A DNA stretch of 64,000 nt from Platycnemis pennipes (taxonomy: Eukaryota > Arthropoda > Insecta > Odonata > Platycnemididae): NCBI GenBank assembly GCA_933228895.1, contig OW121852.1:104367544-104431543 (forward strand), in the 5' to 3' direction. A program made the position numbers and the translations under genes. Shown here piece after piece: positions 23,080 through 34,149 of the stretch. Within the stretch, counting starts at the first letter, position 1; every line of letters starts with the position of its first letter. Below the pieces are notes generated by a model. The model made no database searches. It worked only from the letters and a program-made list of their open reading frames with translations, and was not told where the DNA came from.

Positions 23080-23441
23080 TATTTTGGTGGTATGTATCTT
23101 TCCTTTGGCGCCCTGAATTTGAATTTTGTCATTAACATGTGATTAGTAATGTATAAATTCAGACATTTAATTGTCTCATTTTTCATGGTGCAAATCAACG
23201 TAGAAATATCTATAAATACTAAAGAGATGCAGATAAATACTGCATAAAGAAAACCGAATACTACGTAAGCAATAGCTATAAATACTTCCAGTGGAATACT
23301 GATTGATGCATAATGAATATCAATAAATACTGCTGGGTAGTATTTCTGCGTCTCAGTGGAAATACTTTTGCGATATAAATAAATACATGAATACGGAGTA
23401 CTGATAAATACCATAGGAATACTGTTGCTATTTACCTCGGG
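23080..23441 (-). repeat. Right terminal and subterminal repeats of TIR element copy 1
   Basis: Within 250 bp of the right end the complement of GTATTTAT recurs at about 23213, 23232, 23283, 23322, 23380 and 23402. The 111-codon minus-strand frame 23079-23414 is largely a translation of this array (repeated VFI), so it is not taken as a gene. Confidence 0.65.
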
Positions 23442-24675
23442 CGTCTAGCATGACCTGTATAAAACCTGAAATGCCAATTAATTCTGTTTAAACAGCCGCC
23501 ATGTACCTATATAAGCTGTACCTATAGGTACGTAGTTATAGTCCTACCGTCTACAGATCCTCCTTTGCGTATTTTGTCGTTGAGAATTGCCGGTGATTAT
23601 GTTATTGCATAACAGTCACCTCACATCATAAAATGCTGGAAATTTTAAAGATGGTCTTTTTAGAGAGAATTTAATGTACTTAACTGATTAGCAATGGTTT
23701 CCGAATATTTTGGTAGTTTCAAAAAGGTAAATTTTGAACGAATTCAGTAGTTATGGAAGGATATTAGTGAATTTGTATTTAATAAATGTGAAGGCCTATA
23801 AACTCCTCAAATATCTCGTACAGCGAAATATTTAGGTACATTTAAATACGGAGCTTTATGTTACCCGAATTCTAATCTTGTGTTGTTCAATAGGCCTTAA
23901 ATATTGTTTTGAAATATTATTCAGATAGTTTGGAGAAGCTGGAGGTAGTACAAATTTGTATCTTTAATTTCCCCGTGAAATTGAACTTCTGACTTATTTT
24001 CTAGGTAAATTATGAAAATGAAAGCTTTATATGTCTAATCCAGTCTAGGTGTTTGGAAAAGCATGGAATAATTAATAAATTCATCCCTAATATAAAATAA
24101 AAAATTCATAAATTCCTCCCTAGTGAATTCGTCTATTAGTAGTTCTAATTCCTGTATTTTTCTCGTCCGTTTACTAGAGGATAATACCTTTCTTGGCCGT
24201 TAGATGAATTTATTACAATCATACTGATGATTATTTCCTTCGAATGGAGCAAATAATGGCTATATCAGGAATTTTCGTTGATCATTCATCCTTAACTGGT
24301 AATATTCTTTGCCATGAAACACATCAATGGAATACTCTTACTTGAGTTGTATCGCTTCCCCAGTGACGAATTTTGTATCATTTGTTATTGATGACCAATA
24401 AACTATTCCTTTTTCAAGTGTATTGTTACACTCTGTTTCCCTTTTCATTGGACGACGCTTTTAAAAATATCTTCCAATGTCTCAGTAGTTTTATTCTCGA
24501 CATTTTATAAATTATGTGTTGCTTTTGAGTAATTTTGGTCGATTGGCTGAATTGGTTCTTATGCAAAGCCAGAATGTCTAGTCGCGAAACAGCCCTACAA
24601 GACACCCGTGTCCAGTGACGATACGAAATCGTCACCTCAGTTGTGTGAGGCAGAGATGGTCTCTGACAGTAAACT
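23442..24675. other. 1.2 kb spacer between the two inverted TIR elements
   Basis: The spacer is not symmetrical and matches neither element, so it is host DNA between two insertions. It has no recognised gene; a palindrome TACCTATAGGTA lies near 23523. Confidence 0.6.
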
Positions 24676-24920
24676 CCCGAGGTAAATAGCAACAGTATTC
24701 CTATGGTATTTATCAGCACTCCGTATTCATGTATTTATTAGTATCGCAAAAGTATTTCCACTGAGACGCAGAAATACTACCCAGCAGTATTTATTGATAT
24801 TCATTATCCATCAATCAGTATTCCACTGGAAGTATTTATAGCTATTGCTTACGTAGTATTCGGTTTTCTTTATGCAGTATTTATATGCATCTCTTTAGTA
24901 TTTATAGATATTTCTACGTT
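24676..24920 (+). repeat. Terminal and subterminal repeats of TIR element copy 2 (left)
   Basis: Same GTATTTAT motif array as 23200-23441 in inverted orientation, with a handful of substitutions that break the long frame seen in copy 1. Confidence 0.65.
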
Positions 24921-25667
24921 GATTTGCAGCATGAAAAGTGAGACAATTAAATGTCTGAATTTATACATTACTAATCACATGTTAATGACAAAATTCAAAT
25001 TCAGGGCGCCAAAGGAAAGATACATACCACCAAAATAACAGGAAGTATCTACTGTAGCAACTCAAAATTACACATTCTCACACGTTTTCACATTTATGGG
25101 TCAGATGTGAATAAGATATTTGCTGTGAAACCAGTCAACAAAGTGGAGATTGATGATTAAATATTGATGGGATCCACACAAATGAAATACAAATTTAATA
25201 ATTTTATTCTCTTGTTAAGACTTATTTATTTCTTAATCATCGAGTTTTGATTACAGTGTATTATGGGGTATCATATTAAAATTAACGCCAAAAATTAAAA
25301 AGGTATATGTGAAAGTCCACCACCCCATAACATTATACCATGAAGAACCTCGCAATGCACAATACTTTTACATTTGAATGCAAATACATATGCTCATCAA
25401 ATTTCTAGTACCTAACATTTACTCAATCATTCCAGCTTATGGTATTTTCAATGTCACAGAGGAACTGCTGCAGAGCTGAAGAAAATTTAACTTTTATCAC
25501 AACACTTTCTGTTTCTAATCATGAATGGCACCTTTCATTGGCACTTTCCACTACATATGTAATGTTTATTAAAGAATATAAAAAATTCAAATCTTTGGGG
25601 GGATACATTTCATCTTAGGGGTAGTAAGTATTAATGGGTTTATTTCAATTTTGCAGAAAATATGTAA

Positions 25668-26023
25668 AATGACAATGAAAAGGGAAACAAATTTTTCTCC
25701 CGCCAAATGAAATAACTTCAAATTTATAGCCTATAGCATCCAACCGAGTTTCAGACATGATGCACATGACGCAATTATATCTCTACAGTTAGCTATCAAA
25801 ATTTTGAAATTTATACTTCAGGTAGAATAATTTCCTCTTCCATTTAAGATTTTAGAGCCAGTAGTCATTGGTGTTGAAGATTATGTGCAAACCATTAGTG
25901 ATTCCCAGTACTGATAATGAAATACCTGCTCCACAACCTATATGTTATCCATATCCATTTCATTCATCTGTCATACAATTTCCTAGGAAAATGAAGAAAA
26001 CCGAATTAACTCATAACAAATAA
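25668..26023 (+). pseudogene. Broken frame in TIR element, copy 2
   Basis: Counterpart of 22098-22451. It carries the shared TAA plus two one-base insertions (in the AAATGAAAT and GAAGATTATG contexts) that shift the frame, so it cannot encode the copy 1 reading. Confidence 0.25.
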
Positions 26024-26809
26024 TAATTAAGTAATTAACTACAATTGTTTAGAGAGAAATGTATATTTTGCTTTGAATTCCAATTGAAAAACAAGGAAAC
26101 TTCTTCATAACAGATATTTATGCCTCAATTTTCTCAATTTCTATTCTTCCAACAGGTAATCATATAGATTTTTGGAAAGTTATTATTCATTTCTATACTT
26201 AAATCTTGACACTCCACATTAACCTTCATGCACCTGACTTAAATAAAGAAAGTGGTGCACCAAAACCTACCATAGAATATACTAAAACTTCTTATTATGT
26301 AAGAATCTTATTTATTGCGAGCCATATCACGTAGCTATTTGGTTATGTCCACAAAAATCCAACCTAAATCCAGAATCATAATCAAAGGGGAATAGAAGTA
26401 GACCATAAGAAGCAAGTAATTTTGTCCCTCCTTCCACAAACTAATTTTGAGGCAGGTTAATCAGCCCTTCTAAGTGAAGGTAAGAAAATCTCAGACACCC
26501 CCTTGTGCCCCTTGGGTAGTTGGGAAGCACTGTATGTGGGGTGTATGATGGGTGCATGAAATACTTTGCCATTTTGGATGTATAGCCTATTTGTTATTGG
26601 TTTATTAAGTATGTAATTGGTGTCTGGTGGTATAACATCCTTCAAAACATCAAGGTGTTAAAATATGCATGTTGTCTGCCAAGGAATTATGTGGATTTTT
26701 TAAATTAATTTTGTTAGGCATTACTCTGACTGACAATAGAGAGACAGTGGCTAAATGTGTATGTGTCGATCCCACTGGAATCCATTCATAAAGGCTGGGT
26801 TTCTTGAGG

Positions 26810-27344
26810 GTTATCAAAAAAAAAATACATATATACATGGCAAGGGATTATGTCACACAACCACAGCACCAGAAATGTCCTGCAATTACCATACCCTCAA
26901 CACAGACTTAAACTACGTATATGAAAAATGTCCATATTACATGGGTATTAAACTGTATAATAAGATACCTACACACTTAAAATATAACTCGATCAATTTC
27001 TCAAAACAAATATACAAGAAATACTGATCGATGAACCATACTACTCTATTCAAGAACATTTGGATGATGAAGAACATTTACGATGTACTAAATGTCAAAT
27101 TGTATCCATGTACCGCATATTATGTATATCTCTGTTTGGTTTTAATTTATGTACCAGTGCACTAAATGCCTAATTATATCCTAATATTTCAAACTATGTA
27201 TATCTCTGTAGGGTTATAATGTATATATCCCTAATACTGCATATATATTTCCCCAATATTATTTTATACTTTGACCAACTTACCCTAGCCATAGTTAAAC
27301 TTTTGCAAGTGCAACGTGACATTAAATTATATTATTATTATTAT
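26810..27344 (+). pseudogene. LINE 3' fragment nested in TIR element, copy 2
   Basis: Counterpart of 20780-21312. The frame 26755-27027 contains the same YYMGIKLYNKIPTHLKY C-terminus, and the fragment ends in an (ATT)n tract at 27329-27344. Only the 3' part of the LINE is present. Confidence 0.6.
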
Positions 27345-27658
27345 CATGTGCTTTCCTGCAGTCGCAGAATAATTACAGCCACAAAACAACAACATAAAAT
27401 CACATAACTAAACAAAAAAAACATGATTGACAAAAAATGTAAACCATGTAAAGAAGAAAGGACCAACAAAGAGTCTAATTATGGAGACATCAATATACAT
27501 TAATAGGCAAAACTATAATTACATCATGTTTTTGCAACATCCATAAAACATTTTATAATATATATATTTCCACATATATGCTAAATGTATTGCAATAAAC
27601 AGTTTCTGTTGTTTTATAGGTATTTATTTGTTTCTTTTTTCTGTTTACTTACTGTATT

Positions 27659-28303
27659 ATGACTATAGAAGCAGTTGGTGTTGGTGAAGTACATATATTG
27701 CTAGGAAACTTGTATGGGGAGTCCAAATGCCCCATCATAGCTGATCTTGTCATGAACCAATTACTTGATGAAGTCATATCCTAACTACATTTTATGCTCA
27801 CACATATATGTAAATATGTAGATGACATTGTTCCAATTTTCCCCAACATAGCAATCCTGCACCACATTAAAATAATATTAACCTAGTGAGAAATACCCTT
27901 CCTAAAAATAATTTTCCCAATACACACATCAATACCATCCTTTGTAACAACAAGATCCCCATACAGAATAGTCAACATACCCAACATTAACTATGTTACC
28001 CTAAATATTGTAACAACAAGATCCCTATGAAGAATAGTCAACCTACCCAACATTAACTACGTTGCCCTAAATATAAAGATAACAGTAGACAAAAGCACAA
28101 TTTCCCACAGTAATTCCACACATGACAAACCTGGCAATGAATCCATAAACTCACCATATGCAACAAATCCAAGACTCACAGTAGCATACCATACATCAAA
28201 GGCTTGTCAGAAATACTACCAAAGCACTCAAAGAAAAAACATTGACTCATTGCACATTCTAAGAATTGCTCACCTAAGTTGTATTTATGTGAATTTCATT
28301 TAA
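27659..28303 (+). pseudogene. Penelope-like reverse-transcriptase remnant, copy 2
   Basis: A single frame can be followed for 215 codons with four stops. IIADLVMNQLLDEVIS is followed by ICKYVDDIVPIFP, whose YVDD box is at 27815-27826, and by IPFLKII; the spacing fits fingers-palm motifs of Penelope-type reverse transcriptases. All four stops are shared with copy 1 (19821-20465) and both copies have exactly the same length. The long last segment without stops (after the 66-bp repeats) is not recognised. The nested element was dead before the host TIR element was copied. Confidence 0.5.
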
Positions 28304-29414
28304 TCTGTTTAACGAATTCCTTGGTCGACAAATCTTAATTGGGTGATTATTACAAGTTCCCTGACAACATATATAATAAAACATCACCTTCTGGTTCTAT
28401 AGGCATTAAAACTGAACCTAAGCAAAAAGAAACAAATATGTAAACTAGAAAATGACAAATGAGAAAGTTTTTGCAATAAATTTGTATGTATGTATATTTA
28501 AACACCTTGATGCTTTGAATAATGTTACACCACCAGACACCAATTACTTACTTTATAAACCAGAACAATTCGGCAAGACATCCGAAATGAATTGACAACG
28601 AGACAGCTACCGCTTTGAGAAACAAGTCAAGGGATTTGGTTTTTATATACAATGTAACTAACCACCGTGGGTCCTCTGGGTAGAATTGTAGAAGTGACCT
28701 CTAATCTTCTGTAGGTAAAATTATTACTTAACGTCGTTAATCAAATAGTATATTATTCATAATGAATGACCACTCGGTCAGGTTAATGTTTCAACGATAA
28801 CCACAGTCTAGCATCAATACATACCAGTCACACTACATTGTACGTAGGAAATCTAGACAAAACTCTTGATGTCTATTTAAACCAATTCATACGGAAACAC
28901 TCACCCACATACCCACACAAAATGTTTACTAAACGTAAATAAGATGCAAGAATACTTCACACAATATCACAAGCCAATAAGGTATCACCTCAAATTAACA
29001 TGCTTAGGCAAAAACATACAAAATGTTAGACACTTGTGAATTTCGCTTGTGCTATTTTCGGTAAGGATCAAAATGAACATTTGGCGTGAAACTATTTCAA
29101 ATATATTCTTAACAATAGAACAAATATAACTAACATAAAGCAGGAACGTCAACAAATAACTTGGGCAAACACACACAAAATCCTGGCGTGTACATTAATA
29201 AACTGCCTACGTTCACTTCAAACAATCCAATCCAATGTACATGAGTAATAATAGTTAAATAATTATTTAACGTTAACAACTAAAATGTTACGCGAACAAA
29301 GCCACCAATTATTCTCTGCGACCAAAACCTCGCGGTGAACTACTCGCAGCAGCTGTTCGCCGACTGACGACGAGAACGATTTTCTCTTATTTTCACTGCA
29401 ATAGCCCGCCAAAT

Positions 29415-29591
29415 TCAAACACATCGTTCATCTACTTTAATGTATCTTACCTTATAATTTCCCGTTTTATGGTATCTAACTTTGTAAGTGGCTGATTTAT
29501 TGGTGGTAGAGGATAAATGCATTTCTTCAGCCTTTGTATCCCATTTCGAACAGACGCTAAAACGGAATAAACACTCCGTACAAGTGTTCAT
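29415..29591 (-). CDS. Short Cys-containing ORF with a splice-donor-like site, copy 2
   Basis: Minus-strand counterpart of 18533-18709, 58 codons, same start, same three cysteines and the same donor-like AAG|GTAAGAT. I noticed one substitution in the putative exon (Ile to Thr near residue 29) and one after the donor. An open frame in both copies is suggestive, but divergence is too low to prove selection. Confidence 0.35.
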   Translation of the reverse strand: MNTCTECLFRFSVCSKWDTKAEEMHLSSTTNKSATYKVRYHKTGNYKVRYIKVDERCV

Positions 29592-29679
29592 ATTTCCTTC
29601 GTACCTTCGTACTCATCTTAAGGATAATTTGCAAATGGCTTTGAATGACCTGAAGAAAAAATAATAGAGAATTACTACG

Positions 29680-29991
29680 AGTTCTTCGTCAATTGAATAC
29701 AAATTTTCCGCCATACTGTTTGAATATGGTTGTCAAGGGAAATACGATGCTATTCTCTAGGAATTCTGTGCCTACCCAACTACTGATAAATACGATACTT
29801 TTTCCAAGGAATACTGCTAAGCAGCGCTGTTCGTATTCCTTGCATTCCGTGAAATACGGAAGTAGAACTAATAAATACTGCACCCTGGACGATGAATAGG
29901 ATCGAATAGCGTAGGAATATGGAAGGAAAGGGGATCAATACCAATAAACACGAGAGGGTTACTAATAAATACTGTTGCCATTTACCTCGGG
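29680..29991 (-). repeat. Terminal and subterminal repeats of TIR element copy 2 (right)
   Basis: Inverted counterpart of 18133-18440 with the same spaced motifs; frames 29689-29883 and 29693-29899 are translations of the array. Confidence 0.65.
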
Positions 29992-29993
29992 CT

Positions 29994-31202
29994 AGTGTTC
30001 TGATTTTTCTTCGTGATGAGACTTAATGCGTTAAATTCATGTCAACTGTTTCTGGTTAGCGTAGTGGTAATATAATTTAGTTTTTAATATTTCCATGACT
30101 AAAGTTATATCACACCATCTAACGTACGCGTAATCTTAGATCAAGCAGGATATCCATGCCCGAGGTGCGACTCGAACCGGTGACCTTCACGTAAAGTTAC
30201 CTAGAGACTAGTCTTCTATTTCTGCCTTTAGCGTACAAAGCAAAGAAAACTAAGTGACCAACTGGAAGTATTATAATACCTACTTCTCCGTTTTAACTCG
30301 GAAATGTTTTGGCGAAACCTTTATGTGTTACACTGATTAATAATAGTTCCTTGGAGGAGTACGCAATCCATCACCTAGTGAATTTCAGTTTCCTCAGGTC
30401 GCTTGGGCTGTCGACGGATTAACATAGAGTGAATTATTCATGAGAAGGAACAAATTTAGCAATTTCTACACCATTTTATTATTTAGGGAATCGTGTAATA
30501 CCATACTACGAGTCTTTCTTTAATACTGAAGAAACAGAGTAAATATCAGAGCAATTCCGCAATAAATTAATTGTACTCTACTATACTTAAACAAACTTTC
30601 ATTGTAATTCGCTTAATTAATGGTAACCCCTTTAGGTTTCGACGCCCTTACGTTAGTCTCCGGTTGACATAATGTGAACTTGAAAACGCTGAAGTCGGTA
30701 GTTTCCGAATAAATTGTTGAGGATAATTCAAAGTCTAATTTAGTCCTTAAAATAGTGAAGTCATGACGCCGGTAAAACCGGTAAAAATGTGGGAACCTCG
30801 GGGAATTTGACAATAGGGGATTTATTAGATATTATTTATTGCATTATTGAAATCGGAAACAAATCTGGGCGTATGGGGGTTCCTCTAAAGCCTCGCTCCT
30901 CAGATATTACATAAGTGCATTCACTACAGTGAAAATAAATGTTTCAAAAGTTGCCTTTAACTGGGTGAATTCAGAAAAAAGAATAATTCAACCCCCCTTG
31001 AGCAAAAATGTGCAGCGCCGGCCTCTTCATCGTCTGCAGTCGCCCTGTTTTTGAGTCGGCATGGCTCGTGCATTGAAATCTCATCCTAACGGAGGATTAG
31101 ATTTATTTTAAAAAAATGGAGTGCTCTGCGTACAATGTGGGCTTCAACCTCGAGGTAATTTTTGGAGAAATTATGGAAATCAGTAAATTTTACTCTCCAC
31201 TG
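29994..31202. other. AT-rich DNA with a SINE remnant
   Basis: Only the SINE piece at 30150-30250 is recognised. Confidence 0.4.
30150..30250 (-). repeat. tRNA-derived SINE remnant
   Basis: The complement holds GGTTCGAGTCGCACC at 30164-30178, an excellent B box/T-arm match, with an anticodon-arm-like stretch on its 5' side. The acceptor stem does not pair, so it is read as a SINE head, not a tRNA gene. Confidence 0.4.
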
Positions 31203-31437
31203 CCTCGAGGGTTTTCGGGTTCCTCCCGCGTTGATTCGTCCTGCTGGACGACAGTTTCGCCGGCATTCCAGTCGGCATCTTCAGGTCCAAAGTGATTAAA
31301 GCAGGAAAATGGTTTGAAATTGAAAAAAAAACAATTTTGCTTTAATCACTTCGGACCTGAAGATGCCGACTGGAATGTCGGCGAAACTGTCGTCCTGCAG
31401 GATGAATCGACGCGGGAGGAACCCGAAAACCCTCTGG
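31203..31437. repeat. Fold-back element with ~100 bp arms and hammerhead-like modules
   Basis: The left arm (31203-31310, starting CCTCGAGGGTTTTCGGG) is complementary to the right arm (31335-31437, ending AACCCTCTGG) around a short A-rich loop. Both arms contain CTGAAGA, a GCCGAC/GTCGGC-type stem with a 6-base loop, then GAAAC. That is the order of a hammerhead core with helix II, though an extra T separates CTGAAGA from the stem and helices I and III are not convincingly paired. The module resembles those at 5651-5850, so these may be members of one repeat class. Overlapping frames are shadows. Confidence 0.7.
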
Positions 31438-31539
31438 ACATTGGCTGAGCACCGCGGAAGCCTTCGCAACAATTTACTGTCCATTCTCTGCCGCCGCGTT
31501 CATTCATATTTTCCATTTCATTATTTGAAAATGTGGGAT

Positions 31540-32460
31540 ATTAAAGTGTTTTTTTACCGGTGGAAGGCGACAAAAAGTCGAGGAAATCCGGGGTGCATTA
31601 TCTTTTGAATTCGTCGCTTCTCCAGTTCCCCTTGCCTAGCGACATTGGCTCGCGGATTCGCTCTTCTTTTTTCATTAAGATGGCGTCTGCCGCGACGGAC
31701 CACACCCCCGTCCCGTCGTTTTCGGGGTCGCTTTGAGTGGGGGCTCGAACGGAGTAAAGGGAGGCAATGGAGAGGAATGACTCGGAGGGGGTGGAGAAGG
31801 AAACCTGGTGAGGGGTGTAGTATCTCGGGGGTGGAGGGGGGCCTCAGGTCGCGTCCCCCCCTCCCCGTCTCCAACCCCTGTGGCTCTCCCCCCCCCACAT
31901 CCCCTTGCCTCCCCAGCCGAGAACAAACCCGCCCCCTTGCGTGATTAATGGTGTCAACCCGGAATCCATTTGGGAGGGTGGCCCCGAAAAATCCACCCCT
32001 TCCTCCTCCCACTACCCGGGCCTTTTGACAGATTTATGAAATATGGGATTTCGTTCCATTTTGGAATTTTGTTTTTCCACCCCTGGTCCGAGGGACCTCG
32101 TTTTTCCACCTCCTCCCAACCCCCTGGCCCGACCTCTCCCCGCCACCTATTTCCCTTTCATCTTCCTTCCCCCTCCTCTCTATTTCACCTATCTTCCTAT
32201 TCCTTTCCCGCCCCGCGTTCACCTGCATGCGGCGGCCCGACTTCCCTTCTCACTTCCGTTCCTCGACGTGGACGAGTCTCCGCGTCTCCTCTCGTTGTTC
32301 TCCTCTCAGGGGAGCCGTTTCTGTTTTTTTCTGCTGGGGCATTAATTTCCTCATGCCTTTCCAACGGCGCACGCAGCCCCAAGAATACCTCCCTCCGCCG
32401 GTTGGGCGCGCGAAACGGCAAAGACGCGGAGAAATGTTTTTACCCCTAAGACAGGAAGAA
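31540..32460. other. GC-rich block with skewed pyrimidine tracts
   Basis: About 900 bp of GC-rich DNA with C-rich plus-strand stretches, giving overlapping long frames on both strands (31554-32012 minus, 31970-32449 plus and others). No domain is recognised. It may be a CpG-rich regulatory or first-exon region or decayed repeat. Confidence 0.35.
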
Positions 32461-32778
32461 TTTCTCTATAGCAGAATATACACGGAGAAAAAATCATTCA
32501 CTTTCGCCAGGATTTGAATGATTTTTTTATGTGGAAATGCTTGTGTGGTGCATATCAGCAAGCAACTCCGTTAAGGCTTTTCGTGGCTAGTTTGCTTTCC
32601 TTGAATTTATCGCTCTACAGTTCCGCAAAATTGCACCCGAGAGAATTAGCAATGTAGGTATATTTGAGATGTGGTTGTGAAAGGATAAGGCGAAAATAAT
32701 TTTGGAATATTAGTTTTTTTAATTGCTCAGACTACTGTTGCACTGTCGAAACTAACTTAATGCATGGCTTGACGTTTA

Positions 32779-33050
32779 GGCAAACACAGCTCTATGACCG
32801 AGGTGGGATATGAAACCCTTATCTTTGGGTTGGCAGGGTTGACTCAGCACGTTCCGCACTCGTAAGTGTGCTGTTGCCGGATTAGAACCTGATACTGAAT
32901 CATAACTTAAATACATCCAAGGCATTATGTTATGGCAAACACTACTCTCATGACTGAGGCGGGAGTTGAACCCCTGAACTTCGATTTGGCATGTTAGACT
33001 CAGGACCTTTCTCATTCGGATAAGTGTGCTGCTGCCGTATTGGACTGTAT
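32779..33050 (-). repeat. Two tandem tRNA-derived SINE-like units
   Basis: Units at about 32779-32895 and 32936-33050 are diverged versions of each other (both begin CAAACAC and end in a GTGTGCTG(T/C)TGCCG stretch). In reverse complement the second has GGGGTTCAACTCCCGCC, a B-box/T-arm-like sequence. Confidence 0.45.
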
Positions 33051-33149
33051 AGATTTTTTTTGTAGTGTAGAATTAGATATTCATGGCGTCACAATTTCTC
33101 AGGATATAACTCAAAGTTGAACTTGATTTCGCCAAATTCTTAATCCTAA

Positions 33150-33543
33150 AGCCCGTTTCACACGATACTTGATCCAGCACAAGACCTAGTGTGCTAGCCG
33201 CTACTTGATATTGAGGACGGAATCTAGCATGATTTGAACCCTGCTAGGAGGTTTCACACGATCATCGACCTTGTGCTTACTATGAAGCGGTTATTCCATA
33301 TGATTCCATGCTAATTAAAAAAAGAAAAGATCGCACAGCGTCTGTAACGTGACACTGGGTCCTACTGGGTCTAGTAGAAAACTAGTACCGCATCAAGTAG
33401 GAAATCCAGTAGCTCAGCGAGTATACTAGCTAGCACGCTTGCCAGCCAGTATATACTGGTTCTATTCACACGATACTGGAAAGCTAGCATAATAGCGAGT
33501 ATCCTCGACCTTATGCTGGATCAAGTGTCGTGTGAAACGGGCT
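33150..33543. mobile_element. PIF/Harbinger-type MITE with TAA target duplication
   Basis: Terminal inverted repeats of ~29 bp start AGCCCGTTTCACACGATACT on the left and, complemented, AGCCCGTTTCACACGACACT on the right. The element is flanked by TAA at 33147-33149 and 33544-33546, the 3-bp target duplication expected for PIF/Harbinger. It is 394 bp with no coding capacity, and the TTCACACGAT motif recurs internally (about 33252 and 33465). Confidence 0.8.
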
Positions 33544-34149
33544 TAAGGAAAGCACGACACCCATGTCTGAGGCGACGTTCGGACCCTCGATGTCGCGGTG
33601 TTACCACCTGAATGCCGCACCCTGCATAGCGAAAATAAGCCAAGCGGAGAGGAGGGTGAAGGAAGAAGAGCAGCTCGTGGTAGGGGAATGGAGGAAATTG
33701 GTGAGGGGAATGAAGGAGACAGGAAAACTTAATGGAGGGCGTATTATGGGCTAATGGAGCGTAGGAGGAGATGGCAGAAGGGTGAACTTTGGAAGAAGTG
33801 GGAGAGGGAGAAAAATAATAGGTATTCGGTACGTCATGAATAGAAGCCTGAGAGGGTCGATGGGAAGGGTTGTGAACGGCTTACTGAGTTGCAATGAGTG
33901 GATTGCATACGGATGGGGAAGCGAATTATATTGGGGAGATAGTTGTAGAGGAAGTCGTTAAGGTTGCCTAATGGAAGCAATAAAAAGAAATCTATGATGT
34001 ACGTTCGAGTGGAATTGTTGTATATCAAGAGTACAGCTCTCCCGTTTCTCTTTAATCTTTTCAATTATTATTACTTATGCAAAGTCCACTTTGTCATTTA
34101 CATTAGTTGGTCGTAATTCCGGGTGAGGAAGAACATTCCCCACCCTAAA

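Larger units (their letters stand above)
18133..23441 (+). mobile_element. TIR element copy 1 (5309 bp), unclassified DNA transposon
   Basis: Both ends carry the same inverted terminus: the left end starts CCCGAGGTAAATGGCAACAG and the right end is the complement of CCCGAGGTAAATAGCAACAG, about 24 bp in all. Inside each end lies an array of a GTATTTAT(T/C)AGTA-like motif. The element is flanked by CG on both sides (18131-18132 and 23442-23443), consistent with a 2-bp target duplication. The interior has a short Cys-containing frame, a Penelope-like reverse-transcriptase remnant, a LINE fragment and a broken minus-strand frame, but no recognisable transposase. A near-identical copy sits in reverse orientation at 24676-29991. 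The termini do not match Tc1/mariner (TA), hAT (8 bp), PIF (3 bp), piggyBac (TTAA) or CACTA. It is most likely non-autonomous and mobilised in trans. Confidence 0.8.
24676..29991 (-). mobile_element. TIR element copy 2 (5316 bp), inverted relative to copy 1
   Basis: Near-identical to 18133-23441 in reverse orientation, differing by scattered substitutions and small indels (a few per cent in the parts compared by eye). Ends: CCCGAGGTAAATAGCAACAG on the left and the complement of CCCGAGGTAAATGGCAACAG on the right. Flanks are CT (24674-24675) and CT (29992-29993), a 2-bp direct repeat different from the CG around copy 1. Different target duplications and unrelated flanks argue for two transposition events rather than an inverted segmental duplication. 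Confidence 0.8.

Noticed and set aside
23079..23414. 111-codon minus-strand frame at the right end of TIR element copy 1
   Set aside because: Most of it is a translation of the subterminal GTATTTAT array and it is broken in copy 2.
23200..23441. CRISPR-like array because of regularly spaced motifs
   Set aside because: Motifs are short, irregularly spaced and sit at transposon ends in an evidently eukaryotic sequence.
18133..29991. LTR retrotransposon or retrovirus explanation of the long repeats
   Set aside because: The repeats are inverted, not direct, each copy has its own terminal inverted repeats and target duplication, and no gag, protease or integrase is visible.
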